NCBI GenBank assembly: GCA_020632755.1
Contig: JACKEY010000008.1
Coordinates: 182,990-246,989, forward strand
Reading direction: 5' to 3'
Source of the DNA: Alphaproteobacteria bacterium
Lineage (GTDB): Bacteria; Myxococcota_A; UBA796; UBA2385
DNA length: 64,000 nucleotides
Below, piece after piece: positions 43,700 through 50,978 of the stretch. The translations under genes and the position numbers were made by a program. How positions within the stretch are numbered: position 1 is the stretch's first letter; each line of letters opens with the position of its first letter. The notes under the pieces were generated by a model that had not been told where the DNA came from, did no database searches, and saw only the letters and a list, made by a program, of their open reading frames with translations.

Positions 43700-43979
43700 C
43701 GGATCGGTCCGAGGGGGGGAGGTCGGTCGGCAGCGCTCACGGGGAGCGCGACAGGACGCGGCGCGTCGTGCGCCGGTCGGGGGACCGGTCCCGGGGTCTC
43801 GGGCGGTTCGTCGGCCTACAGGGAGGCGGTGACGGGACCGAGACGGGGGACGGGTCCGGCGAATGCAATGGGATCCATGGGGCCTCCAGGTCTCGGGGTG
43901 GACGCGGAGCATGCCCCGCCCGGTCCCGACGCGCAAGGCGCAGGGTGCCGGGCTCCGGTCGGCCCGCTACGGTCCGCCG
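43700..43979. other. intergenic region between rsgA and a divergent membrane-protein gene
   Basis: 280 bp. It contains the perfect 12-bp palindrome GGGACCGGTCCC (43781-43792) and related GGGAC/GTCCC pieces nearby, but no recognisable promoter, RNA gene or credible small gene. Confidence 0.4.
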
Positions 43980-44750
43980 ATGTCCGAGCACGCCCCGAGC
44001 CCCCCGGCAGCGCCGCCCCGGGTGGCGACCATGCTGGCGACCCTGCGCCGGGGCTACGACCGCCGCAGCCTGGTCGCGCTGGGCGTGCTGGTCGCCGTCT
44101 ACACCGCCGTCGGCGTGAACTGGTGGCACCTGCTGGACTGGTCCCGCGGCATGGACTGGCTGCTGGCCGGCATCTGGCTGTTCATGACCGCCGTGCTCTG
44201 CTGGGACCTGAAGGGCGCCCGCGACCTGCCGCTGGTCCTGGTCGCCGCCGTCGGCGGGCTGGTCATCGAGGGCTGGGGCACGCAGACCCGGCTGTGGTCC
44301 TACTTCACGGTGGAGCGGCCGCCGGTGTGGATCCTGCCGGCCTGGCCCGTGGCCGCGCTGGCCATCGACCGCATCGCCCGGGTGATCGACCCCCTGGGGC
44401 CCCGCACGGGCGCCCGCTGGCTGTACTGGCCGATGGTGACGGCGTTCATCGCGGCGATGGTCGCCTTCTTGTGGCCGACCATCGACCTGTCGATGAGCCG
44501 GGTCGTCGTCGTGCTGATGCTCGGGGTGGCGCTGACCGTCCGCGACCACCGCCAGGAGGTCGTGCTGTTCGTCGCCGGCAGCCTGCTGGGCATCTTCCTG
44601 GAGTACTGGGGGACCAGCCGGCGGTGCTGGACCTACTACACCGCCGAGATCCCGCCCCCGGTCGCCGTCGTGGCCCACGGGTTCGCCAGCGTCGCCTTCC
44701 TGCGGGGCACCCAGCTGTTGCAGGCGATCCTGCGCCGGGTGCGCGCCTAG
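43980..44750 (+). CDS. polytopic membrane protein of unknown function
   Basis: 256 aa from ATG 43980 (MSEHAPSPPA). About seven hydrophobic helices are visible (LVALGVLVAVYTAVGV, LLAGIWLFMTAVLCW, LPLVLVAAVGGLVIEGW, MVTAFIAAMVAFLWP, VVVVLMLGVALTV, VVLFVAGSLLGIFLEYWG, VAHGFASVAFL). Two repeated motifs, EGWGTQTRLWSYFTVERPP and EYWGTSRRCWTYYTAEIPP, suggest internal duplication with conserved Trp, Tyr and Glu facing one side. I do not recognise the family. The TAG stop lies in a CTAG palindrome, and the lipid kinase gene follows. Confidence 0.75.
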   Translation: MSEHAPSPPAAPPRVATMLATLRRGYDRRSLVALGVLVAVYTAVGVNWWHLLDWSRGMDWLLAGIWLFMTAVLCWDLKGARDLPLVLVAAVGGLVIEGWGTQTRLWSYFTVERPPVWILPAWPVAALAIDRIARVIDPLGPRTGARWLYWPMVTAFIAAMVAFLWPTIDLSMSRVVVVLMLGVALTVRDHRQEVVLFVAGSLLGIFLEYWGTSRRCWTYYTAEIPPPVAVVAHGFASVAFLRGTQLLQAILRRVRA

Positions 44751-44759
44751 CATCGCTAG
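44747..44759. repeat. CTAGC-ATC-GCTAG palindrome (copy 2)
   Basis: Contains the TAG stop (44748-44750) of the upstream membrane-protein gene; 150 bp before the lipid kinase start. Confidence 0.8.
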
Positions 44760-44791
44760 CCCGCCCCCCTGACGACCCCGCCGACTGCCCG

Positions 44792-44832
44792 TCGGTCACG
44801 GAGCCAGCCGCCTTCGGTCACCGTTCGGTCAC
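44792..44832 (+). promoter_or_regulatory. three phased direct repeats TCGGTCAC
   Basis: Identical 8-mers begin at 44792, 44814 and 44825: spacings of 22 and 11 bp, two and one helical turns. They lie 77-117 bp upstream of the lipid kinase ATG. Tandem repeats with 11-bp phasing are the classic layout for OmpR/PhoB-type activators. The regulator is not identifiable here. Confidence 0.5.
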
Positions 44833-44908
44833 CCCGGCCGACCGGCCGGAAGTGGGGGTTACCCGCGGCGAGGCCGCGCGGTTGCGGTCCGGGACGAAGG
44901 AGGGACCG

Positions 44909-45913
44909 ATGCAGGAAGAGCTGCCGGTCGCAGTGCCAGCCGACGCCGACACCGGTGTCGCCGAAGAATGCAGGGAGCTGGCCCTGGACCTCCTGGCGTT
45001 GCTGGGCGAGCTGGACTCCGCCCGCTGGCGCAGCGAGCTCGAGCTGGCCGTGCGCGACCACGTCGCCCGCATCCAGCTGCGCACCGATCGCCTGCGCAAG
45101 GCGGACCTGCTGGCCGACACCCTGCGCCAGAGCCTGGACGAGCTGGTCGAGGTGATCCGTGCCTGCCTGCCCGCCCGGGACCTGCCGCGCGAGCAGCTCT
45201 ACCGGGCCTGGGACGACTTCCGCCACCACCTGCAGCCCGCCTACGAAGGCATCTGCAACGCGCTGGCCGAGCAGTCGATCGTCGTGCCGACCCGCCGGCC
45301 CACCAACTACGCCCGCAACGTGCTGCACTTCGGCTCGGCCCTGCTGGCCATGGCGATCGTGCACTGGCTGCTGTCGCCGACCGCGATGCTGGTCGTCGGC
45401 GGGGCCCTGGCCACCTGGGCGTGGTCGATGGAAGCGGGCCGCCGCGTGCACCCGGCGGTCAACCGGTTCCTGATGTGGGTGCTCGGGCCCTTCGCCCATC
45501 CCCACGAGAGCTACCGGGTCAACTCCGCGACCTGGTACTGCACGGCCCTGTTCCTGCTGGCCCTGTTCGGCAGCAAGCTGCTGGTGCTGGTCGCCATCGG
45601 GGTGCTGGGCTTCGCCGACCCGATGGCCGCGGTCATCGGCCGTCGCTTCGGCACCGTCAAGCTGGTCAACGGACGCTCGCTGCAGGGCAGCCTGACCTTC
45701 TTCCTGACCGGCGTCGCCGTCGCCGCGCCCACCATCGCCTGGACGCGTCCCGAGCTGCACCCGACCGAGGTGCTGGCGATCTCGGCCGCGGCCAGCGCCC
45801 TTTCGGCCGTCGCCGAGCTGTTCAGCCTGCGGATCGACGACAACCTGTCGATCCCCATCGCCGCCGCCTTCGGCGCCGGGCTCACCGCCATGGCCCTGGG
45901 CATCGCATTCTGA
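44909..45913 (+). CDS. dolichol/phytol kinase-like CTP-dependent lipid kinase
   Basis: 334 aa; the ATG follows AAGGAGGG at ideal spacing. Residues 1-140 are soluble and helical, unusual for the family. From about residue 140 there are eight or so membrane helices. The signature of the dolichol kinase / Dgk1 / CdsA-like superfamily is visible: WSMEAGRRVHPAVN, then GFADPMAAVIGRRFGTVKLV with the conserved Asp, Pro and Gly-Arg, and NGRSLQGSLTFF, RIDDNLSIPIAAA. Such enzymes phosphorylate polyprenols, phytol or diacylglycerol with CTP. The N-terminal extension may regulate it. Confidence 0.83.
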   Translation: MQEELPVAVPADADTGVAEECRELALDLLALLGELDSARWRSELELAVRDHVARIQLRTDRLRKADLLADTLRQSLDELVEVIRACLPARDLPREQLYRAWDDFRHHLQPAYEGICNALAEQSIVVPTRRPTNYARNVLHFGSALLAMAIVHWLLSPTAMLVVGGALATWAWSMEAGRRVHPAVNRFLMWVLGPFAHPHESYRVNSATWYCTALFLLALFGSKLLVLVAIGVLGFADPMAAVIGRRFGTVKLVNGRSLQGSLTFFLTGVAVAAPTIAWTRPELHPTEVLAISAAASALSAVAELFSLRIDDNLSIPIAAAFGAGLTAMALGIAF

Positions 45914-45948
45914 CCCCACCCGGGGCCGGAGCCGGCTAGGACGGCGCC

Positions 45949-46971
45949 ATGACCGTCTCGCCCGCCATCCGGGGTCGCACCGCCCCCCTGTCCATCGCCC
46001 CGATGATGGACCACACGGACCGGCACTACCGCTGGATGATGCGGCAGCTGACGCGGCACACGCTGCTGTACACCGAGATGGTGGTCAGCCACGCGCTGAT
46101 CCACGGCGACCGCGACCGGTTCCTGGCCTACGACCCGGTCGAGCACCCGGTGTCCCTGCAGCTCGGTGGGGACGACCCGGTGGCGATGGCCGAGTGCGCC
46201 CGCATCGCCGCCGACCACGGCTACGACGAGGTCAACATCAACGTCGGCTGTCCCAGCGACCGGGTGAAGTCCGGCTGCTTCGGCGCCGTGCTGATGCGCG
46301 ACCCGGACCAGGTCGCCCGTGTGGTCGAGGCGATGCGCGGGGCCGTCGACCTGCCGGTCACCGTCAAGCATCGCATCGGCGTGGACGAGCTCGACCGCTA
46401 CGAGGACATGCTGCGCTTCGTCGACGGGGTCGCGGCCGCCGGGGCCGACCGGTTCACGGTGCACGCCCGCAAGGCCTGGCTGCAGGGGCTGTCCCCCAAG
46501 GAGAACCGCACGATCCCGCCGCTGCGCTACCCCGACGTGTGGCGGCTCAAGGCCGAGCGCCCGCACCTGCCCATCGAGATCAACGGCGGCATCCGGACCC
46601 TGGACCAGGCCGGGGGACAGCTCGACCACGTCGACGCCGTGATGATCGGCCGCGCTGCCACCGACGACCCCTGGATCTTCCGCGACGCCGACGCCCGCTT
46701 CTTCGCCGCCTTGCCGGCCGACCCGACCCTGGTGGCCGACCGGCGCGAGCTGGTCGCCCGGGTCCAGGAACGCGCCCGACGCGAAGCGACGACCGGCGAG
46801 CGGCCGTGGCGGGTCATCCGGCACCTGCTCTCGCTGTTCAACGGCGAGCCCGGCGCCCGGGCCTTCCGCCGCGTCCTGTCCGACCAGCGGGCGGTCGAGC
46901 GGGCGGGCGCCGAGGTGCTGACCGAAGCCCTCGCCGCCATGGACGACACCGCCGACCGGAGGAGCGCGTGA
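45949..46971 (+). CDS. dusA: tRNA-dihydrouridine(20/20a) synthase
   Basis: 340 aa. FMN enzyme that reduces U20/U20a in the tRNA D-loop. The N-terminal APMMDHTDRHYR is the DusA mark, Cys101 in NVGCPSDRVKSG is the catalytic acid, VKHRIG and FTVHARKAWLQGLSP follow, with INGGI and MIGRAA for FMN phosphate binding. The C-terminal helical domain (HLLSLFNGEPGARAFRR) binds tRNA. First gene of a three-gene run; the next gene overlaps it by 4 nt (GTGA). Confidence 0.95.
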   Translation: MTVSPAIRGRTAPLSIAPMMDHTDRHYRWMMRQLTRHTLLYTEMVVSHALIHGDRDRFLAYDPVEHPVSLQLGGDDPVAMAECARIAADHGYDEVNINVGCPSDRVKSGCFGAVLMRDPDQVARVVEAMRGAVDLPVTVKHRIGVDELDRYEDMLRFVDGVAAAGADRFTVHARKAWLQGLSPKENRTIPPLRYPDVWRLKAERPHLPIEINGGIRTLDQAGGQLDHVDAVMIGRAATDDPWIFRDADARFFAALPADPTLVADRRELVARVQERARREATTGERPWRVIRHLLSLFNGEPGARAFRRVLSDQRAVERAGAEVLTEALAAMDDTADRRSA

Positions 46972-47819
46972 GCGCCCCGCTGCTGGCCTTCCGCACCCTG
47001 GGTCCCGACGACGCACCGCACACCGTGTGGTTCCTGCACGGCATCCTGGGCTCCGGCAACAACTGGCGCAGCTTCGCGCGGCGGCTGCTGGACGACCACC
47101 CGGACTGGCGCGCCGTCTTGATCGACCTGCGCAACCACGGCGACAGCCAGGGCCTGCCCGGGCCCCACACGCTGGCCGCCTGCGCCGAGGACCTGTGGGC
47201 CCTGTCCGCCGAGCTGGGCCACACCCCGCAGGTCGTGGTGGGCCACAGCTTCGGCGGCAAGGTCGCGCTCACCTTCGCCCGCAGCGCCGCCGTGCTGGGC
47301 CAGGCCGGTCCAGGCGCCCTGCAGCAGCTGTGGGTCCTCGACGCCTTCCCCAGCGCCTGGCCCCACGATCCCGATGACGACCCCGAGGTCGTGTCCGTCA
47401 TCGGCGCGCTGGCGGCGATCCCGCTGCCCCTCGACCGACGCGAGCAGGTGGTCGGCATCCTGACCGGGCAAGGCTTCTCGGCAGACCTGGCCCACTGGAT
47501 GACCACCAACCTGCGCCGGGACGCCGACGGCTACGTCTGGCGCTTCGACCTGGACGCAGCCCGGGAGATGATCGCCGACTACTTCGCCCAGGACCTGTGG
47601 GACGTGGTCGAGGACCCCGCCGACGGCCTGCGGGTGGACGTGGTGCGCGCCGAGCGCAGCGACCGCTGGAGCGACGCGGAGCTGGCCCGGTTCGCCGCCC
47701 TGCCCGACGACGGTCCCAGCCGGCTGCACCTGCTCGCCGACAGCGGCCACTGGGTGCATGTCGACCAACCCGACGCCCTGCGGCACCTGATCGGACCCTC
47801 GCTCGCGGACCGGCGTTAG
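46968..47819 (+). CDS. alpha/beta-fold esterase (YbfF-like)
   Basis: 283 aa, GTG start overlapping the dusA stop by 4 nt with GGAGG upstream. WFLHGILGSGNNW (oxyanion loop), nucleophile Ser94 in VGHSFGGK, and a late His in DSGHWVH define an esterase of the YbfF type (acyl-CoA or short-chain esters). No signal peptide. Confidence 0.88.
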   Translation: MSAPLLAFRTLGPDDAPHTVWFLHGILGSGNNWRSFARRLLDDHPDWRAVLIDLRNHGDSQGLPGPHTLAACAEDLWALSAELGHTPQVVVGHSFGGKVALTFARSAAVLGQAGPGALQQLWVLDAFPSAWPHDPDDDPEVVSVIGALAAIPLPLDRREQVVGILTGQGFSADLAHWMTTNLRRDADGYVWRFDLDAAREMIADYFAQDLWDVVEDPADGLRVDVVRAERSDRWSDAELARFAALPDDGPSRLHLLADSGHWVHVDQPDALRHLIGPSLADRR

Positions 47820-47830
47820 CCGAGGCCGGG

Positions 47831-48265
47831 ATGCCCACCGTCGCCGCCGAGATCGAGCTGCCCTGCCCCCCGGCCCAGGCCTGGCCGCTGGTGTCCGACC
47901 CGGACCGGCTCACCGACTGGATCGGGGGCCTGCACGCCGTGCGGTACGGACGCCTGCCCCCGGTCGAGGCCGGGCGGAGCTTCGTGCTGGACCACACGGT
48001 CGGCGGCCAGCGCAGCCGCCACCCGGCCGATGTCGTGGCCTGGGAGCCCGACCACCGCTGGACCTGGGCCGTGCTGCAGGACCAGCTCGACGTGCAGCGC
48101 ACGACCGAGCTGTCGTCGACCCCGACGGGCACGCGGGTCCGCCTGACCCTCGAGCTGAGACCGTGCACGGCCGTCGCCTGGCTCGGCATGCCGCTGTTCC
48201 TGGCCGAGGCCCGGCGGCGGCTGCGGGCCGACGCCGCCCGGCTGCGGGATCAGTTCGGCAGGTAG
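47831..48265 (+). CDS. SRPBCC-family (START-like) protein
   Basis: 144 aa from ATG 47831. It begins with the typical first strand and helix EIELPCPPAQAWPLVSDPDRLTDWIGG, followed by alternating strands (HRWTWAVLQ, TRVRLTLEL) and a long C-terminal helix with LRADAARLRDQFG. The SRPBCC fold makes a hydrophobic pocket for lipids or polyketides. Last gene of the dusA run; its 3' end overlaps the convergent lipoprotein gene by 16 bp. Confidence 0.82.
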   Translation: MPTVAAEIELPCPPAQAWPLVSDPDRLTDWIGGLHAVRYGRLPPVEAGRSFVLDHTVGGQRSRHPADVVAWEPDHRWTWAVLQDQLDVQRTTELSSTPTGTRVRLTLELRPCTAVAWLGMPLFLAEARRRLRADAARLRDQFGR

Positions 48266-48873
48266 CCGACGTTGACGATGAGCGTGAGCTCGCTGATGGC
48301 GAGCGGAACGTCGAGGGGGGCTTCGAGCACGACGTCGGTGAAGGTCAGGGTGGCCTGGGCCGGGTACTCGCCGTCCTGGGGCACGCCGAGCGGGATCACC
48401 TCGATGTCCAGGGTGCCGCTGCTGGCGAACCACTCCTGCTCGATGGTGTGCCCGCCCTTCTCGGCCTGGCAGAAGGCCTCGTCCAGCCGCGTGCCCGACC
48501 ACACGCCGACGGTCGGCCCGTCGGTGTTGTCCGCGGCGAGGTCCCAGTGCTCGATGACCTCGCCCTTGCTCTCGTGGGCCGTCTGCGCGATGCCGTGCAA
48601 GTGCCGCACCCACAGCACCAGGGTGGCGTCGGTGTTCAGCCCCCACACATAGGCGTCCAGGCAGCCACCGCTGTCGACGATCTCCCAGCGCAGGTCGAGG
48701 GGCTCGGTGGTGCCGCTGTCGGCGCCGCCGCTGTCCGTGCCGTCGTCCGTCGTGGTGCCCGCGTCGGTGGTCTCGTCGCCGTCGGTGGCGCCGTCGTCGT
48801 CGGCGGCCCCGCTGTCGCTGGTGTCCTTGTCGCCGCAGGCCAGCAGCAGCATCAGGGGCAGGATCCGGGTCAT
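48250..48873 (-). CDS. acidic-spacer lipoprotein of unknown function
   Basis: 207 aa from ATG 48873 (GGAGG, 4 nt). Signal MTRILPLMLLLAC with Cys13, followed by GDKD exactly as in the FG-GAP lipoprotein at 22373, then a spacer of about 45 Asp/Thr/Gly/Ser residues. The folded part (about 140 residues) is beta-rich with two Cys and no motif I recognise (WEIVDSGGCLDAYVWGLN, TLTFTDVVLEAPLDVPL). Last gene of the minus-strand envelope run. Confidence 0.8.
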   Translation of the reverse strand: MTRILPLMLLLACGDKDTSDSGAADDDGATDGDETTDAGTTTDDGTDSGGADSGTTEPLDLRWEIVDSGGCLDAYVWGLNTDATLVLWVRHLHGIAQTAHESKGEVIEHWDLAADNTDGPTVGVWSGTRLDEAFCQAEKGGHTIEQEWFASSGTLDIEVIPLGVPQDGEYPAQATLTFTDVVLEAPLDVPLAISELTLIVNVGYLPN

Positions 48874-48914
48874 GGCGCCTCCAGGGGGGGACGGCAGTGT
48901 ATCCGGCAGCTGGC

Positions 48915-48927
48915 CTAGCAGCGCTAG
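48915..48927. repeat. CTAGC-AGC-GCTAG palindrome (copy 3)
   Basis: Contains the TAG stop (48924-48926) of the glycosidase-like gene and lies 42 bp upstream of the next lipoprotein start. Confidence 0.8.
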
Positions 48928-50963
48928 AAGCAACCCGGCACGGCCTCGGTGCTGCCCTCCAGGATCCGCGCCGCCTCGACGCGCTCGCGCTCCCAGAAGC
49001 ACAGCTGCTCGGCGCGCACCAGGTAGCCGTAGTCGTAGATGGTGGGGTTGGACACGCTGTCGTCGACCAGCACCGCGCCGATCGGATCGTGCAGGTCCGC
49101 GTGCCGTCGGTCGACCACCGTCCGTGCCTGGGCCAGGGCCTGGTCGGCGGCGGACAGGCCCCCGGCGTCCGCGTCGAGCACGGCCGTGTACAGGTCCGCG
49201 GCGAACCGGGCGCGCAGGGCGTCCACGGCGACCCCGTCGCGGATCTCGGCGACGTAGCGGTCCTGCGGCGCAGACGGCAGCCCGGCCAGGATGGCCTCCA
49301 GTGCGTCGGCGTGGGCGGACAGGGGGTCGACGACCGCGGAGCGGAAGGCCGCCGCCTCGTCGGAAGACAGCGCCGCCGCCTCGGTCAGCGTCACCCGATC
49401 CGGCGCCGCGACGATGCCCGCCGAGAAGCCGACGTCCATCGCCGCGTCCCGGCCCGCCAGGTAGGGCGCCAGCCGGCGCTCGATCAGGTCCTGTTGCTGG
49501 CGCTCTCCCAGCGCCACCGCGGCGGCGGCGGCGGCCTCGCCCTCGGCCCCCAGGGGCGCGAACCACCACGTGTACAGATCCGCCCAGTCGTCCGGCAGGG
49601 TGTGGTTCATGCGCAGGGTCATGGCGTCGCCCTGCCAGTAGCCCCACTCCCAGCCGCTGCTGAACAGCATGTGGGCGTCCAGATCCGCGAAGCCTCCGGC
49701 CGCCGCGTCGGCGCGCAGCTCGGCCTGGTCGAGCCACCGGCTGCGCACGTACAGCGGCAGGTACAGCGGCACCGGGTTGTCGAAGGCCACCCAGTAGGCG
49801 CTCTCGGGGAAGTACTGGACCGGCTGCCCCTGCTCCAGGCGCTCCAGCAGGAAGTCGCGGTGCTCGCCGAAGTCCTGGTGGTGGTAGGCGCCGCCCGCGT
49901 CTTCGTACAGGTCGTAGTACATGACCGTGTGCACCCGCGGGATCACCGGGGCGTCGGCGTACTGGACCAGGAAGTAGTAGATCTGGTCGACGCCTTCGTA
50001 GACGACGCGCTGGTCTTCGCTGTCGCCGACATGGATCACGGCCGACAGGCCGGCGTCGGGCTGCAGCGCCACCAGGGCCGCGTGGGTCTGTTCCACCGCC
50101 GCGATGAAGGTCTCGGGGTCCTCGCCGAAGAACTCGCCGAAGGACAGGTCGAAGGCAGCGAAGCCGACGCCCGTGACCTGGGCCAGCCGGGTGTCGAGCT
50201 GATCCCGCCAGCCGTCCCGGTCTCCGGCGTCGTCGAGCAGATCGAAGGCCTGCTGCAGGTTGCCCGACCCGAACAGCTGGATGCCCAGGCTGGTCGACAC
50301 GCCGCGCTCGGCGGCGACCGCGTTCAGGCGCGCCGTCCGCTCCCGCCACTCGGCCAGGGTGGCGGGACCGTCCGTGATGTCGTCCAGGGCCACCCACTGC
50401 AGGCGGTTGCCGCGGTTCTTCACCGTCCAGTCGACGACCGCGGCGAAGCGGCTCTCGACGTCCGTGTAGGGCCCGGTGTCCAGGACCCGGTCCGGCACCT
50501 GGTCCCAGGTCGACCACAACCCCTCGATGGGGTGCAGCGTGTGCAGGTGCAGGCCGCGCAGCGCCTTCTCGGGAGCGATGACCTCGCCCACCCGATCGGT
50601 CGGGATCTCGAGCGGCAGGGTCTCGGGGATCACCGTGTGGAAGGGGTGCGGGAAGCGGTAGCCGTGGCGCTCCAGCATGTCGGCCAGGCCGTACTGCAGG
50701 CCCAGCACGTCGCTGGCCTGCACCGTCCACAGACCCTGCTCGCCGGAGATCGTGTAGCACTCGGTGCAGCCGTCGAGCCCCAGGGCGAGGCTGACCGCCG
50801 TGTCCCCCTCGGCCGCGGCGCCCACGAACAGTCGCTCGTCGTCGATCGGGGCGAGGAAGGAGGCCACGACGGTGTCGGCCTCGGTCGGGACCGTGAGCGC
50901 GATGCCCTGGGCGGAGACCAGGCCCTCGGGCTTGCAGGAGAGGAGGAGGAGCAGGCTGAACAT
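48924..50963 (-). CDS. lipoprotein with glycoside-hydrolase-like fold
   Basis: 679 aa. Very short lipoprotein signal MFSLLLLLSC (Cys10). Residues 20-110 resemble the alpha/beta domain that precedes many GH20/GH67-type barrels (GLWTVQASDVLGLQYGLADM, ERHGYRFPHPF). A barrel-like region follows, with LHLHTLHPIEG, KNRGNRLQWVALDD, LGIQLFGSG and FDLSFGEFFGEDPETF, where acidic residues could serve in catalysis, then QIYYFLVQYAD and YFPESAYWVAFDN. The C-terminus is helical. It is likely a surface enzyme or binder for polysaccharide. The family match is by pattern only. Sits 15 bp after the IPT-like lipoprotein gene. Confidence 0.68.
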   Translation of the reverse strand: MFSLLLLLSCKPEGLVSAQGIALTVPTEADTVVASFLAPIDDERLFVGAAAEGDTAVSLALGLDGCTECYTISGEQGLWTVQASDVLGLQYGLADMLERHGYRFPHPFHTVIPETLPLEIPTDRVGEVIAPEKALRGLHLHTLHPIEGLWSTWDQVPDRVLDTGPYTDVESRFAAVVDWTVKNRGNRLQWVALDDITDGPATLAEWRERTARLNAVAAERGVSTSLGIQLFGSGNLQQAFDLLDDAGDRDGWRDQLDTRLAQVTGVGFAAFDLSFGEFFGEDPETFIAAVEQTHAALVALQPDAGLSAVIHVGDSEDQRVVYEGVDQIYYFLVQYADAPVIPRVHTVMYYDLYEDAGGAYHHQDFGEHRDFLLERLEQGQPVQYFPESAYWVAFDNPVPLYLPLYVRSRWLDQAELRADAAAGGFADLDAHMLFSSGWEWGYWQGDAMTLRMNHTLPDDWADLYTWWFAPLGAEGEAAAAAAVALGERQQQDLIERRLAPYLAGRDAAMDVGFSAGIVAAPDRVTLTEAAALSSDEAAAFRSAVVDPLSAHADALEAILAGLPSAPQDRYVAEIRDGVAVDALRARFAADLYTAVLDADAGGLSAADQALAQARTVVDRRHADLHDPIGAVLVDDSVSNPTIYDYGYLVRAEQLCFWERERVEAARILEGSTEAVPGCF

Positions 50964-50978
50964 GGACGATCCCGCGGG

